Source of the DNA: Bradyrhizobium sp. CB82
GTDB taxonomy: Bacteria; Pseudomonadota; Alphaproteobacteria; Rhizobiales; Xanthobacteraceae
Reading direction: 5' to 3'
DNA: 64,000 bases
Assembly: GCF_029714405.1 (NCBI RefSeq)
Contig: NZ_CP121650.1
Location: 2,423,001 to 2,487,000 of the forward strand
The notes beneath the pieces are model-generated. The model saw nothing but the letters and a program-made list of their open reading frames with translations. It was not told the DNA's origin and did not search any database. The translations under genes and the position numbers were made by a program. Shown one piece after another: positions 8,574 to 17,294 of this stretch. Position 1 is the stretch's first letter. Every line of letters begins with the position of its first letter.

Positions 8574-8655
8574 CGGTTCCACCTCTCGTTCTCCCTGCTA
8601 CGTCAAAGCGCGAAGCAACGAAAGCGTTCCTTGACCTGGTTCCAAGTTCCTCGAT

Positions 8656-10224
8656 CTACATCCCCTGCAGCTTCGTCACAAATACGTTCAGCGAGCCGCC
8701 GGCTTCTGCGATGATGCGGAGCGTCTTGGAATCGAAGGCGATGTCGGAGAGCGTCAGGCTGTCGATGTTGGCCTCGACGCGCAGGCCATCCTCGGTCTTC
8801 TGATAGTCGGCGATCGCGGCCGCGATCTTGTCGCGCGCATTGGCGGCGATCGGCTTCAGGTCGAGCGTCGCCTTCTGCATCAGCGCCTGCTGGAGCTGCG
8901 GCACCACCGCGCGCGCCGCGGCCCCGAGCAGCCCGAACGCGGCCTCGGATTCCACCGCGAGTTGGATGTCGGCGAGCCGCAGCGTCTGCTGCGCCTGGTC
9001 GAGCATCGGCCGCCCCCAGATGTGCACGGTTGCTTCGGCGCCGAGGCCGAACCAGCTCTTCTTCTCCTTGGCGCGCACCAGGAGCGAGATCAGCAGCCGA
9101 TCGCCTGAGGGGATCACGTTGACGTTTCTGACGGTGACGTCGACCGGACCCGAGCCGTCTTCCGGATAGGTATGGCCGACCATTTGGGCTTCGATGAGCT
9201 TGTTGATCTCGGTGAAGGGCACGTCGATGGGCACGCCGATGTTCACGCCCGTGCCGGTCGGCGGCACGATCGAGATCTTGTCGGGGAACGGGCATTCGGG
9301 CTTGGTCTGGGTCGTGGTGACGCGGGTCTCGGCCTCGATGCCGAGCAGCAGCGTCACGGCCTGCGCATCGACGCGCGGCTGTGCCGCGATCGCGCGGATC
9401 GGCTTCATCTCCAGCCAGAGCGGCGGCAATGCGGCCGAAGATCCCGAACCTTGCAGCGACATCGAGCGGCAGGCCTTGATCCACTGCGCTTTCGCATTCT
9501 CGCGCAGGCTCGGATCGTTGCGGATGCGTTCAGCGACCACATTGAGCTGATCGCCGACGGTCTTGTCGATCAGCGGTTTGACCTGCGCCGGCACGTTGAC
9601 CTTGGCGCCGGCGATCGAGAGGTTGGTGTCGCCGAGATTGACCTGCGCGCCGAGATTGGGCTCGAGGTGCCAGTTGGCGGCGAGCTTCGGGCGCGAGGTG
9701 ACGACCACGTTGCCATTGATCTCGGCGCTGGCATTCAGGTTCTTGATGTTGACGGCGCCGATCTGCTTGGCGGCGTTGTTGCCGAGCACGCTACCGAGCG
9801 CCTCGCCGAGCGCGCCGGTCGCTTTCGAGGACAGCGATCCCGTGACGTTGAGCTTGCCGGTGAGAGGTGTCGACAGCGTCAGCACGTCCTTGTCGCCGCT
9901 CGCGGCAATCGGCCCGCGCGAGGCGGTCCAGCCGATCTCGCCGTTCTGCAGGATCTGCGAGATCGGATTGTCGGCCTTGCCGGTGAGATTGCGCACCGTG
10001 CTCTTGTCGGCGGCTTCGCGGATCGCGGACAGCGCGATCGCAACCGGCGCCACCACGATCGAGCTTTTCGAGACCGGTGGCAGCGGCGGCAACTGCGCGA
10101 CTGCGGGCGCGGTCTCTGCGCCGCGCGGCGACAGCCAGTCCATGGCCTTCAGGCTCACGAAAAACGACACCGCGATCACCGCGATCGCGATCAGGATAGT
10201 CTTCAAGTTCAACGTCAGACGCAT
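8656..10224 (-). CDS. DUF4403 family protein, membrane-anchored
   Basis: A 522-residue protein with an N-terminal transmembrane anchor (ILIAIAVIAVSFFVSLKAM, residues 10-28), a Pro/Ala linker, and a long beta-rich periplasmic part that fits DUF4403: KSSIVVAPVAIALSAIREA at the start, repeated domains with NINIG and VPAQVKPLIDKTVGDQLN, and a C-terminal SLTLSDIAFDSKTLRIIAEA. Related lipid-transfer-like beta folds suggest envelope lipid handling, but no function is proven. The start is ATG 10224. It is a single-gene unit on the minus strand. Confidence 0.8.
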   Translation of the reverse strand: MRLTLNLKTILIAIAVIAVSFFVSLKAMDWLSPRGAETAPAVAQLPPLPPVSKSSIVVAPVAIALSAIREAADKSTVRNLTGKADNPISQILQNGEIGWTASRGPIAASGDKDVLTLSTPLTGKLNVTGSLSSKATGALGEALGSVLGNNAAKQIGAVNIKNLNASAEINGNVVVTSRPKLAANWHLEPNLGAQVNLGDTNLSIAGAKVNVPAQVKPLIDKTVGDQLNVVAERIRNDPSLRENAKAQWIKACRSMSLQGSGSSAALPPLWLEMKPIRAIAAQPRVDAQAVTLLLGIEAETRVTTTQTKPECPFPDKISIVPPTGTGVNIGVPIDVPFTEINKLIEAQMVGHTYPEDGSGPVDVTVRNVNVIPSGDRLLISLLVRAKEKKSWFGLGAEATVHIWGRPMLDQAQQTLRLADIQLAVESEAAFGLLGAAARAVVPQLQQALMQKATLDLKPIAANARDKIAAAIADYQKTEDGLRVEANIDSLTLSDIAFDSKTLRIIAEAGGSLNVFVTKLQGM

Positions 10225-10337
10225 CGATCCCCCGAACCGGCCCCGATCGGAGAGTCTATAGGGCAGGTGAGGGGTGCGCTAGAGCGCAGCGATGGGGTGG
10301 AATTGGGGCGGCGCGCCGCGCGCGGATATGTGATGGA

Positions 10338-10703
10338 TCAAGGATAACCCGAGCCGGGCGTCTCCACCTCGACGACATCGATCCGCGCCGACGATTTCCC
10401 TTGTCTCAGCTCCTCCGGCGATGTCGCCGCGCTGATGCAGAACAGCGTTCTGCGGCCAGCGTCGCCGAGCGCGCATGCAATGCCGCGGCGTCCGGGAACG
10501 TTGATGCGCTGCCGCTCGCGTCCATCGCGATCGATGCGGATGAGGGCGTCTTCACCTGCACGCGCAACCGCATGGGTGCCAATGCCGCGCGCGTCCGGGA
10601 ACAGCACCACGCCAGGGCGGTGGCTGGCGGCGGAGTCATCGGCGACGAGAGTGCCCTGAAGCTCGGAGCTGCGATCGCGATATCCAAGAACAGTCTTTTT
10701 CAT
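10338..10703 (-). pseudogene. deletion fusion: dienelactone hydrolase start joined to SMP-30 end
   Basis: The first 42 residues (MKKTVLGYRDRSSELQG to GVVLFPDARGIG) match the N-terminus of dienelactone hydrolase family proteins. From about position 10577 the frame continues as THAVARAGEDALIRIDRDG, RRGIACALGDAGRRTLFC and ends ARIDVVEVETPGSGYP, the C-terminus of SMP-30/gluconolactonase-type beta propellers. The hydrolase catalytic triad and most of the propeller are missing, so an internal deletion seems to have joined two neighbouring genes in frame. A good ribosome site (AAGGA) precedes the ATG at 10703, so a 121-residue chimera may still be made. I expect no enzymatic activity. Confidence 0.75.
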
Positions 10704-10757
10704 GTTGACGTCCTTCGCCGGGCGAGCTGACCATACAGGTTGCACCAAGGCAACGTT

Positions 10758-10785
10758 TGTTCGTACATGGATCGACGTACGAACA
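10758..10785. promoter_or_regulatory. inverted repeat operator between divergent genes
   Basis: Arms TGTTCGTAC (10758-10766) and GTACGAACA (10777-10785) are exact inverted copies, 19 bases centre to centre (about two helical turns). They lie between the chimeric gene and the lyase gene, 17 bases before the lyase ATG, well placed to control either. The regulator is unknown; no matching regulator gene is next to it. Confidence 0.55.
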
Positions 10786-10801
10786 CATCAAGGGAAACGC
10801 C

Positions 10802-12157
10802 ATGGCGAGCACCGTCTTCGATTCGGCCCTGTTCCGCGACATGTTTGGCACCGCGGAGATGCGCGCGGTGTTTTCGGACGAGGCTCTGGTCGGTCGCTAT
10901 CTGGAAACCGAGGCTGCGCTCGCCCGCGCGCAAGGCCGCGCCGGCGTCGTGCCGAAGGAGGCCGCGGCTGCGATCGATGCCGCCTCCCGCGGCATCAAGC
11001 TCGACTTCGACAAGCTCCGCCACGAGACCGAGATCGTCGGCTATCCGATCCTGCCGCTGGTCCATCAGCTCTCCGAGGCCGCCGGCGATGCCGGACGTTA
11101 CGTCCATTGGGGCGCGACCACCCAGGACATCATGGACACCGCCAACGTGCTCCAGATCCGCGCGGCGCTCGACATCGTTGCGCGCGACCTGAACGAGCTG
11201 CGCACGATCCTCGCCGACCTCGCGCGCAAGCATCGCGATACGCCGATGGCTGGCCGCACCCATCTCCAGCAGGCCCTGCCGGTGACCTTCGGCTACAAGG
11301 CCGCGATCTGGCTGTCCTCGATCGACCGCCACATCGAGCGCGTCGACCAGGCGCGGCCGCGCATCCTGCTCGGCGAGTTCTCGGGCGCTGCTGGCACGCT
11401 TGCCTCGGTTGGCGATGGCGGCCTCGAGATGCAGCGTCTCTTTTGTGAAGAGCTGGGCCTCAACCAGCCGCCCATCACCTGGCACGTGGCGCGCGACGGC
11501 ATCGCTGAAGCGGTGACGCTGCTCGGTCTCATCACCGGGACGCTCGGCAAGATCGCCACCGACGTGATGTTGATGTGTGCGACCGAGTTCGGCGAGCTCT
11601 CCGAGCCTTTCGTGCATGGCCGCGGCGCTTCCTCCACCATGCCGCAGAAGCGCAACCCGATCTCCAGCGAGCTGATGCTCGCCGCCGCCAAGGCCGTTCG
11701 GCAGCACGTCGCGACCATGCTCGACGGCATGATCCACGATTTCGAGCGCGCGACAGGTCCCTGGCATCTCGAATGGGTATCGCTGCCGGAGAGTTTTCTG
11801 CTCACGGCGTCCTCGCTTGCCAACGCGAAATTCATGCTGGCTGGCCTCGTCGTGCATGAAGACCGCATGCGCGAAAATCTCGGCCTGACGCACGGCCTCA
11901 TCGTCGCCGAAGCCGTGATGATGGCCGCGGCGCCAGAACTCGGCCGGCAACACGCGCATGACGTCGTCTACGATGCCTGCCGCAAGGCGATCGAAGGCGG
12001 CGGCGATCTCGCCGACATCCTGTCCGGCGTTCCCGCGATCGTGGCCGCGCTCGGCGGCGTCGATGCCATCCGGCGGCACTGCGACCCTGCGAACTATCTC
12101 GGCCTATCCGGCCAGATGGTCGACCGCGTGCTCGGCCTTTCGCCTAAAGCGCGATGA
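10802..12157 (+). CDS. fumarase/aspartase superfamily lyase (PcaB/PurB-like)
   Basis: A 451-residue enzyme of the adenylosuccinate lyase / 3-carboxy-cis,cis-muconate cycloisomerase branch. The superfamily signature SSTMPQKRNPISSE is near residue 280, HWGATTQDIMDT near 101 provides a catalytic His region, and GRTHLQQALPVTFG near 152 the second. The match of the region to PcaB-type proteins and the neighbouring relic of a dienelactone hydrolase suggest an aromatic degradation (beta-ketoadipate) link, but PurB-like activity on another substrate cannot be excluded. The ATG at 10802 has AGGGAAA upstream. The stop codon and last codons are supplied by an inserted genomic repeat, so the native C-terminus may have been altered slightly. 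Confidence 0.85.
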   Translation: MASTVFDSALFRDMFGTAEMRAVFSDEALVGRYLETEAALARAQGRAGVVPKEAAAAIDAASRGIKLDFDKLRHETEIVGYPILPLVHQLSEAAGDAGRYVHWGATTQDIMDTANVLQIRAALDIVARDLNELRTILADLARKHRDTPMAGRTHLQQALPVTFGYKAAIWLSSIDRHIERVDQARPRILLGEFSGAAGTLASVGDGGLEMQRLFCEELGLNQPPITWHVARDGIAEAVTLLGLITGTLGKIATDVMLMCATEFGELSEPFVHGRGASSTMPQKRNPISSELMLAAAKAVRQHVATMLDGMIHDFERATGPWHLEWVSLPESFLLTASSLANAKFMLAGLVVHEDRMRENLGLTHGLIVAEAVMMAAAPELGRQHAHDVVYDACRKAIEGGGDLADILSGVPAIVAALGGVDAIRRHCDPANYLGLSGQMVDRVLGLSPKAR

Positions 12158-12275
12158 GATCAGGATGAATCGTCATCGCGCTTTAGGTTGTTGTTTGCGC
12201 ATGATCTCCGCGCAAACGCGTTCCGCGTTTGTCGCGAGGGAAGGCCGCTTCGCACTTTTCCGGATCATGCTTTAA
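12145..12275. repeat. genus-type intergenic repeat (AAAGCGCGATGA family)
   Basis: It starts with arms TAAAGCGCGATGA (12145-12157) and TCATCGCGCTTTA (12173-12185), then a tail ending CACTTTTCCGGATCATGCTT. I recognise this as a dispersed Bradyrhizobium-type element. Its left end overlaps the lyase stop codon, and the hairpin may serve as that gene's terminator. Confidence 0.75.
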
Positions 12276-12300
12276 GGCAGGGTGACCCGCGGATTCCGTC

Positions 12301-12345
12301 CTCATCCTGAGGAGCTCGCCGAAGGCGAACGTCTCGAAGGATGGG
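12301..12345. repeat. REP-like repeat, family B (CTCATCCTGAGGAG)
   Basis: CTCATCCTGAGGAGC, a short hairpin (GCCGAAGGC) and GTCTCGAAGGATG. Copies of the same family appear at 12640-12680 (split by an IS), 14291, 17183 and 39081 in this window. Confidence 0.8.
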
Positions 12346-12349
12346 GGAC

Positions 12350-12634
12350 TGGCGCTCCGCCAGCTCTTGGAGCTCGGCAAGATCACCGCGCATGAATGCT
12401 TCCTTCTTGGCTCGGCTCCATTTTTTGAGCTTCCGTTCGCATTCGATCGCGTCGGTTATCCGATCGAACCACTGCTAGAAGACGAGCGTCACGGGCCTGC
12501 GCGAGGACGTGTATCCGCCGAACGTGCCGGCATTGTGTTGCGCGGATCCTGAGCTCAAGCTCGGTTCGCGTCGTTCCAATGTAGTAGCTACCATCGGCAC
12601 ATTTGAGAATGTAGAGATACGCACCCTCTGTCAT
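12350..12634 (-). pseudogene. GIY-YIG nuclease family protein, frameshifted and interrupted by a stop
   Basis: It begins MTEGAYLYILKCADGSYYIG, the GIY-YIG motif of small UvrC/Intron-type endonuclease-like proteins. After TRTELELRI the frame breaks. The second frame continues HNAGTFGGYTSSRRPVTLVF, then an in-frame TAG, then QWFDRITDAIECERKLKKWS and AKKEAFMRGDLAELQELAER. At least one frameshift and one nonsense change are present, so no full product forms. The 3' end runs into a family-B repeat. These roughly 100-residue proteins are common in rhizobia and have unclear roles. Confidence 0.8.
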
Positions 12635-12680
12635 CGTGCCCGCCCCATCCTTCGAGACGACCGCTTCGCGGTCTCCTCAG

Positions 12681-14217
12681 AGGCTGTGAATCTTTTTGAC
12701 TGCTCGCAAGCGGTATAGCCGAAAGCTGGTGCTGTGTGATTCTCTTGCGGTGATGGATTCGCAGGAGGGATGATGGCCGCTGATGAATTGTTTGGGGATC
12801 TGCCGGAGCAGGCAAAGCCGCAAGCCGGTGCGGCGCCGCTCGCAGCGCCGCGACTTCGTGAGCCCCAACGCGATCAAATCGAGTTGCGAGCAGTGGATAT
12901 CGAGAGCCTGATCGGGGAAGACCATCCGGTGCGCCTGATCTGGTCCTATGTCGAGGAACTCGACCTGAGTGAGCTGGAGAACCGGATCAAAGCGCGGGGC
13001 GATCGGCCCGGTCACCCCGCGACATCGCCGCGGCTTTTGCTGGCGCTGTGGCTCTATGCCACCAGCGAGGGCGTCGGCAGCGCGCGCGCGTTGGAGCGGC
13101 TTTGCGAGAGCCATGACGCCTATCGTTGGCTGTGTGGCGGGGTGTCGGTGAACCATCACACGCTGGCGGACTTCCGGGTCGGTTGCGCCGACCTGCTCGA
13201 CCGGCTGCTTTGCGAGCATTTGGCGGTGCTGGCGAAGGTCGGCCTCGTCAATCTGGAAACGCTGGCGCAGGACGGTGTTCGGGTCCGGGCCAGCGCCGGG
13301 GCCGCTTCGTTCCGGCGGGAGGCGACGCTCGATCGGCACCTGGCCTTGGCTGAGGCGGTGGTGGAAGACCTCAAACGCGAGGTTGACGCTCGTTCGGATG
13401 CTAGCAATCAGCGCATGAAGGCCGCCAAGGAGCGCGCCGCGCGTGAGCGCAGAGCGCGCGTCAAAGCGGCGCAGACGGCGCTCGCCGAAATCAAGCAGCA
13501 GCGCAAGGAGCGCGAAGAAAAGCGCGGCAACGGCAAGAAGCCGAAAGAGCCGCGGGCCTCCACGACGGACGCCGACGCACGGGTCATGAAGATGGCCGAC
13601 GGCGGCTTCCGCCCCGCCTACAACGTGCAGGTGACGAGTGCCGCCGGCCAGCCGATCGTCGTTGACATCAAGGTCTGCAACACCGGGTCCGACCGCGGCC
13701 TGATGCGGCCCATGCTGGAGCGGCAGCGCGCGCGTCCTGGCGGGTTGCCCAAGGACCATCTCGTCGATGGCGGCTTTGGCAGTGCCGAGGACATCGAGTG
13801 GGCGCACGCCGAGGGCATCGATATCTTTTGCCCGCCCACTCAATCCAAGCACGGCACCGATCCCCATCTACCGCGACGCGGCGACGGCCCGGGGGTGTTG
13901 GCCTGGCGTGCGCGCATGGCGAGCGAAGAGGGCAAGGCCCGATACAAGCCCCGGTCGATTTGCGAGTGCATACATGCCCGCTGGCGCAACTGGGACCTGC
14001 GCCAATTGACCGTGCGCGGCCTCGAAAAGGTCCGCGCCGTCGTGCTCTGGTACGCCCTCGCCAACAACATCCTGCAAGGCAACCGCCTCGCTAGCGCATA
14101 GAGGAGCGTTCATCGACATCCCCCAACCTCGCCACAGCCGCCCAGCCCACGCGTTGCCACGACGAGGAACTGCCACATCCTTCGATGACCACGCAAAACG
14201 AGAAAGATTGGCAAGCT
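12681..14217 (+). mobile_element. IS1182-like insertion sequence, about 1537 bp
   Basis: Imperfect ends: left AGGCTGTGAATCTTT, right read inward AGCTTGCCAATCTTT. CTCAG flanks both sides (12676-12680 and 14218-14222). Joining the flanks restores a continuous family-B repeat (CTTCGCGGTCTCCTCAG + GATGAGG), which is independent support for the borders. The transposase is intact. Confidence 0.8.
12770..14101 (+). CDS. IS1182 family transposase
   Basis: A 443-residue transposase of the IS1182/IS5-like DDE group. The N-terminal domain has DHPVRLIWSYVEELDLS and PRLLLALWLYATSEGVGSAR, followed by LCGGVSVNHHTLADFRV. The catalytic Asp regions are LAQDGVRVRASAG and KDHLVDGGFGSAEDIEWA, and the C-terminal Glu region is near VRGLEKVRAVVLWYALANN. 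A charged coiled segment rich in Lys, Arg and Glu (residues 205-265) lies between them. An ATG pair at 12770/12773 follows GGAGGG. The frame is complete, so the element could be mobile. Confidence 0.92.
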   Translation: MMAADELFGDLPEQAKPQAGAAPLAAPRLREPQRDQIELRAVDIESLIGEDHPVRLIWSYVEELDLSELENRIKARGDRPGHPATSPRLLLALWLYATSEGVGSARALERLCESHDAYRWLCGGVSVNHHTLADFRVGCADLLDRLLCEHLAVLAKVGLVNLETLAQDGVRVRASAGAASFRREATLDRHLALAEAVVEDLKREVDARSDASNQRMKAAKERAARERRARVKAAQTALAEIKQQRKEREEKRGNGKKPKEPRASTTDADARVMKMADGGFRPAYNVQVTSAAGQPIVVDIKVCNTGSDRGLMRPMLERQRARPGGLPKDHLVDGGFGSAEDIEWAHAEGIDIFCPPTQSKHGTDPHLPRRGDGPGVLAWRARMASEEGKARYKPRSICECIHARWRNWDLRQLTVRGLEKVRAVVLWYALANNILQGNRLASA

Positions 14218-14290
14218 CTCAGGATGAGGCTAACTAGCATCTGTGCACTTGTACAAGCACTGCGTGTGCTCTGCGGCCCCGGATTTCGCC

Positions 14291-14334
14291 CTCATCCTGA
14301 GGAGCCCGCCGAAGGCGGGCGTCTCGAAGGATGG
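14291..14334. repeat. REP-like repeat, family B
   Basis: CTCATCCTGAGGAGCCCGCC, GAA, GGCGGGC, GTCTCGAAGGATGG. It is nearly identical to the copy at 12301, with a compensated hairpin stem. The rest of 14223-14407 holds nothing else I can support. Confidence 0.8.
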
Positions 14335-14407
14335 CCATATTCTCCGGCGCTAAGCGGGAACGGCCCCGGTGGGTTGCTGGGCCGTTTGCGTTACAATGTC
14401 GCGTTGC

Positions 14408-15127
14408 TTACCGCGTTGCGCTGCCGAGGTCGGCACGGCGGTCGGTCATCGGAAGCACGACGACCTTGGTGCCGACGTTGACGCGGGAGTAGAGGTCGGT
14501 GACGTCCTCATTGGTCAGGCGGATGCAGCCGGAGGAGACGTGCTTACCGATCGTCTCGGGGGCGTTGGTGCCGTGGATGCGGTAGACGGTGCCGCCAAGA
14601 TACATGGCGCGGGCCCCTAACGGGTTGCCGGGGCCGCCGGCCATGTGGCGCGGCAGGTACGGCTGGCGGGCAATCATCTCCGGCGGCGGGGTCCAGTCCG
14701 GCCACTCGGCCTTCTTGCTCACCGATTGGACACCGGACCAGGTGAAGCCGTCGCGGCCGACGCCGATGCCGTAGCGCACGGCCTGGCCGTTACCGAGCAC
14801 ATAGTAGAGATACGTGTTCGGCGTATCGATGATGATGGTCCCCGGCGCCTCGCGCGTCGCGTAAGCGACGACCTGGCGCCGGAAGCGGGCGGGCATCTCG
14901 ACGCTGTCCTGATCCTCCGACGGTGCGGTCTGGTAGGACGGCGCCGGCTGGTAGGGCTGATAGGGTTGCAGGGGCTGCGGCGCGACGAAGCCGGGCGGCG
15001 GCGCAAAGAAGGGGAAGAGCTGCACGGGCGCGGCATGCGCCGGACCGGCAAATGCGATCGCGGCGATCGCAACTGCGCCGCAGCCAACGGCGCGCGAATA
15101 CGTCCTGAACGTGTCCAGATTGAACAT
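14408..15127 (-). CDS. L,D-transpeptidase (YkuD/ErfK family)
   Basis: A 239-residue secreted enzyme. A signal peptide (residues 1-32, ending FAGPAHA) is followed by a Pro/Gln-rich linker and a YkuD catalytic domain from about residue 95. The active-site motif HGTNAPETIGKHVSSGCIRL carries the catalytic His and Cys (SxGCxR). These enzymes make 3-3 crosslinks in peptidoglycan or tether outer-membrane proteins, which is a major crosslink type in Rhizobiales. Length and motif are complete. It is a single-gene unit divergent from the glycosyltransferase, with 263 bp between the two start codons. Confidence 0.92.
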   Translation of the reverse strand: MFNLDTFRTYSRAVGCGAVAIAAIAFAGPAHAAPVQLFPFFAPPPGFVAPQPLQPYQPYQPAPSYQTAPSEDQDSVEMPARFRRQVVAYATREAPGTIIIDTPNTYLYYVLGNGQAVRYGIGVGRDGFTWSGVQSVSKKAEWPDWTPPPEMIARQPYLPRHMAGGPGNPLGARAMYLGGTVYRIHGTNAPETIGKHVSSGCIRLTNEDVTDLYSRVNVGTKVVVLPMTDRRADLGSATR

Positions 15128-15390
15128 TTATCGCCCCTGTTTGATCGGTGTTTTTGACCGCTACCGGTGCTCCGTTGCCTAAACTCGTAACGGCGAAAAG
15201 TTTCGAGACGTTTGCGCGGGCGAGCCAAAACGGTTTCGTCGCGGCAAGGATTGTTTCATGACAGTTTCGTGGCTTCCACGAGCCTCAAGGCGAACAAAAC
15301 ACTCTGTCGACAGTTCTGTGACGTCACACGCCTGAAATATCCATGGTTGATGGTCGAAAGCCGAGAATCATCAAACTCTCGGGATTTTCC

Positions 15391-16444
15391 CATGCGGGTA
15401 TTAATTGCGACTGACGCCTGGCATCCGCAGGTTAACGGTGTGGTGCGGACGCTGACCTCGCTTGCCGCCGCCGCCAAGGCGCTCGACGTCGAGGTCGAAT
15501 TCCTGACGCCGGACGGCTTTCCATCGTTGCCGCTGCCGACCTACCCGGGCCTGCGCATCGCGCTGCCAAGCGGACGCGAGATCGCCCGGCGGATCGAAGC
15601 GGCGGCTCCGGAAGCGCTGCACATCGCGACAGAAGGTCCGATCGGCTGGGCGGCGCGCGCCTACTGCCGCCGTCGCGGGCTCGCCTTCACCACCTCCTAC
15701 ACCACGCGCTTTCCGGAATATGTCTCGGTGCGATCAGGCATTCCGGCGAGCGTCGGCTACGCCGTGCTGCGGCACTTCCACGATGCCGCCGCCATGACGA
15801 TGGTGGCGACGCCGTCGCTGCGACAGGAGCTCTCCGAGCGCGGCTTCAAGCGGCTCGGCTTCTGGACCCGCGGCGTCGACACCACGCTGTTTCATCCCGA
15901 CGATCCTGCCAAGCTCGACCTGCCGCGGCCGATCTTCATGGCGATGGGCCGCGTGGCCGTGGAGAAGAATCTCGACGCGTTCCTCTCGCTCGATCTGCCC
16001 GGCACGAAGGTCGTGGTCGGCGATGGGCCGCAGAAGCCGCAGCTGATGCGCAAATATCCCGATGCGGTCTTCCTCGGCGAGAAAAAGGGCGCCGACCTCA
16101 CCTCGCATCTCGCGGCCGCCGACGTCTTCGTGTTCCCGAGCCTCACCGACACCTTTGGCGTGGTGCAACTCGAGGCGCTGGCCTGTGGCACGCCAGTCGC
16201 TGCGTTTCCGGTGACGGGTCCGAAGGACGTCATCGCCGACCATCCGATCGGCGCGATCGACGACGATTTGCGCGCCGCGTGCCTGCGCGCGCTCTCCATG
16301 TCGCGCGAGACCTGCCGCAACTTCGCTCTGGCGCGCTCCTGGGAAAACAGCGCGCGTCAGTTCGTCGGAAACCTCACCTCACTCCAGCCCAGCCGCATCC
16401 TGCGTCCGACGCCCGTCATGGCGCGGCGGCCGGTGCGCGGCTGA
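15391..16444 (+). CDS. GT4 family glycosyltransferase
   Basis: A 351-residue GT-B enzyme. The start is placed at ATG 15391 (MRVLIATDAWHPQVNGVVRT), which matches the usual N-terminus of this group; the upstream open frame looks non-coding. The C-terminal donor-binding half shows FVFPSLTDTFGVVQLEALACG, the E-x7-E signature of retaining GT4 enzymes. The sequence type resembles transferases that make glycolipids or add mannose or glucuronic acid to diacylglycerol. Because a phospholipid N-methyltransferase follows 34 bases later, a membrane-lipid acceptor is a reasonable inference. The substrate is not visible from sequence. Confidence 0.85.
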
Positions 16445-16478
16445 CCATGAACATTCTGAACCAAACGGGACTTTGCTA

Positions 16479-17168
16479 ATGGCCAAGATCATGAAGTTTG
16501 AAGAGTCGCAGCAGCTCGACCTCGACCGCGGCACGGTCGAGCAGGCCTATGACCGGTGGGCGCCGGTCTATGACCTCGTGTTCGGCGGCGTGTTCGCCAA
16601 GGGCCGGCAGGCCGCGATATCAGCGACCAACAAGCTCGGCGGCCGCGTGCTCGAGGTCGGCGTCGGTACCGGCATCTCGCTGCCGATGTATGCGCCGAAC
16701 GTGCGTATCTTCGGCACCGACATTTCGGAGGCGATGCTCGACAAGGCGCGCCGCCGCGTCAGCGAGCTCAAGTTGAAGAACGTCGAGGGCCTCGCGGTGA
16801 TGGACGCCGAGAAGCTCGAATTTCCCGACGATTCCTTCGACGTCGTGATGGCGCAATATGTCGTCACCGCCGTGCCCAATCCGGAAGTCGCGCTGGACGA
16901 GTTCGCGCGCGTGCTGCGTCCCGGCGGCGAATTGATCATCCTGACCCGCGTCAGTGCGGACGACGGTATGCGCCGCTTCATCGAGCAGAAGCTCCAGCCG
17001 GTGGTACGTCACCTCGGCTTCCGCACCGCCGAGTTCGCCTGGTCGCGCTACGCCAAGTGGCTCGCGAGTGCGCATGGCATGGAGCTCGCCGAGCGCCGCC
17101 TGATTCCGCCGCTCGGCCATTTCTCGCTGGTCCGCTTCCGTAAAGTTCAGGTCGCCAAGGCGGCCTGA
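16479..17168 (+). CDS. phospholipid N-methyltransferase, PmtA/Rhodobacter type
   Basis: A 229-residue class I SAM-dependent methyltransferase. The SAM-binding loop is VLEVGVGTGISLPMYA near residue 56, followed by IFGTDISEAMLDKARRR, and FDVVMAQYVVTAVPNPE as motif II. The N-terminal helix region (QAYDRWAPVYDLVFGGVFAKGR) resembles Rhodobacter PmtA, which methylates phosphatidylethanolamine toward phosphatidylcholine. Bradyrhizobium is known to carry several such enzymes (PmtA and PmtX types) with different step specificity; which one this is cannot be told. It probably shares a transcript with the glycosyltransferase. The ATG at 16479 has only a weak ribosome site. Confidence 0.8.
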   Translation: MAKIMKFEESQQLDLDRGTVEQAYDRWAPVYDLVFGGVFAKGRQAAISATNKLGGRVLEVGVGTGISLPMYAPNVRIFGTDISEAMLDKARRRVSELKLKNVEGLAVMDAEKLEFPDDSFDVVMAQYVVTAVPNPEVALDEFARVLRPGGELIILTRVSADDGMRRFIEQKLQPVVRHLGFRTAEFAWSRYAKWLASAHGMELAERRLIPPLGHFSLVRFRKVQVAKAA

Positions 17169-17182
17169 ATGTGTGTTGTTGC

Positions 17183-17294
17183 CCCTCATGGTGAGGAGGC
17201 GCGTCAGCGCCGTCTCGAACCATTGAGGCCCGGCTGTCGCCAGGCGGGCCTCGCCCCTCGAGACGCTTGCTTCGCAAGCTCCTCGGGGTGAGGG
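17183..17294. repeat. REP-like repeat, family B, two opposed units
   Basis: CCCCTCATGGTGAGGAGGCG at the left and CTCCTCGGGGTGAGGGG at the right, with GTCTCGAACCATTGAGG and CCCTCGAGACGCTTG between. It fills the gap after the methyltransferase gene and can fold into a long hairpin that may end its transcript. Confidence 0.7.

Noticed and set aside
9172..10347. A 391-codon plus-strand frame over the DUF4403 gene
   Set aside because: Low-complexity His/Arg/Asp product antisense to a coherent gene with a membrane anchor.
15220..15345. A PHO box upstream of the glycosyltransferase
   Set aside because: CTGTCGA and CTGTGAC lie 12 bases apart instead of 11, and two other CTGTCAT-like matches are isolated. 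Suggestive only.
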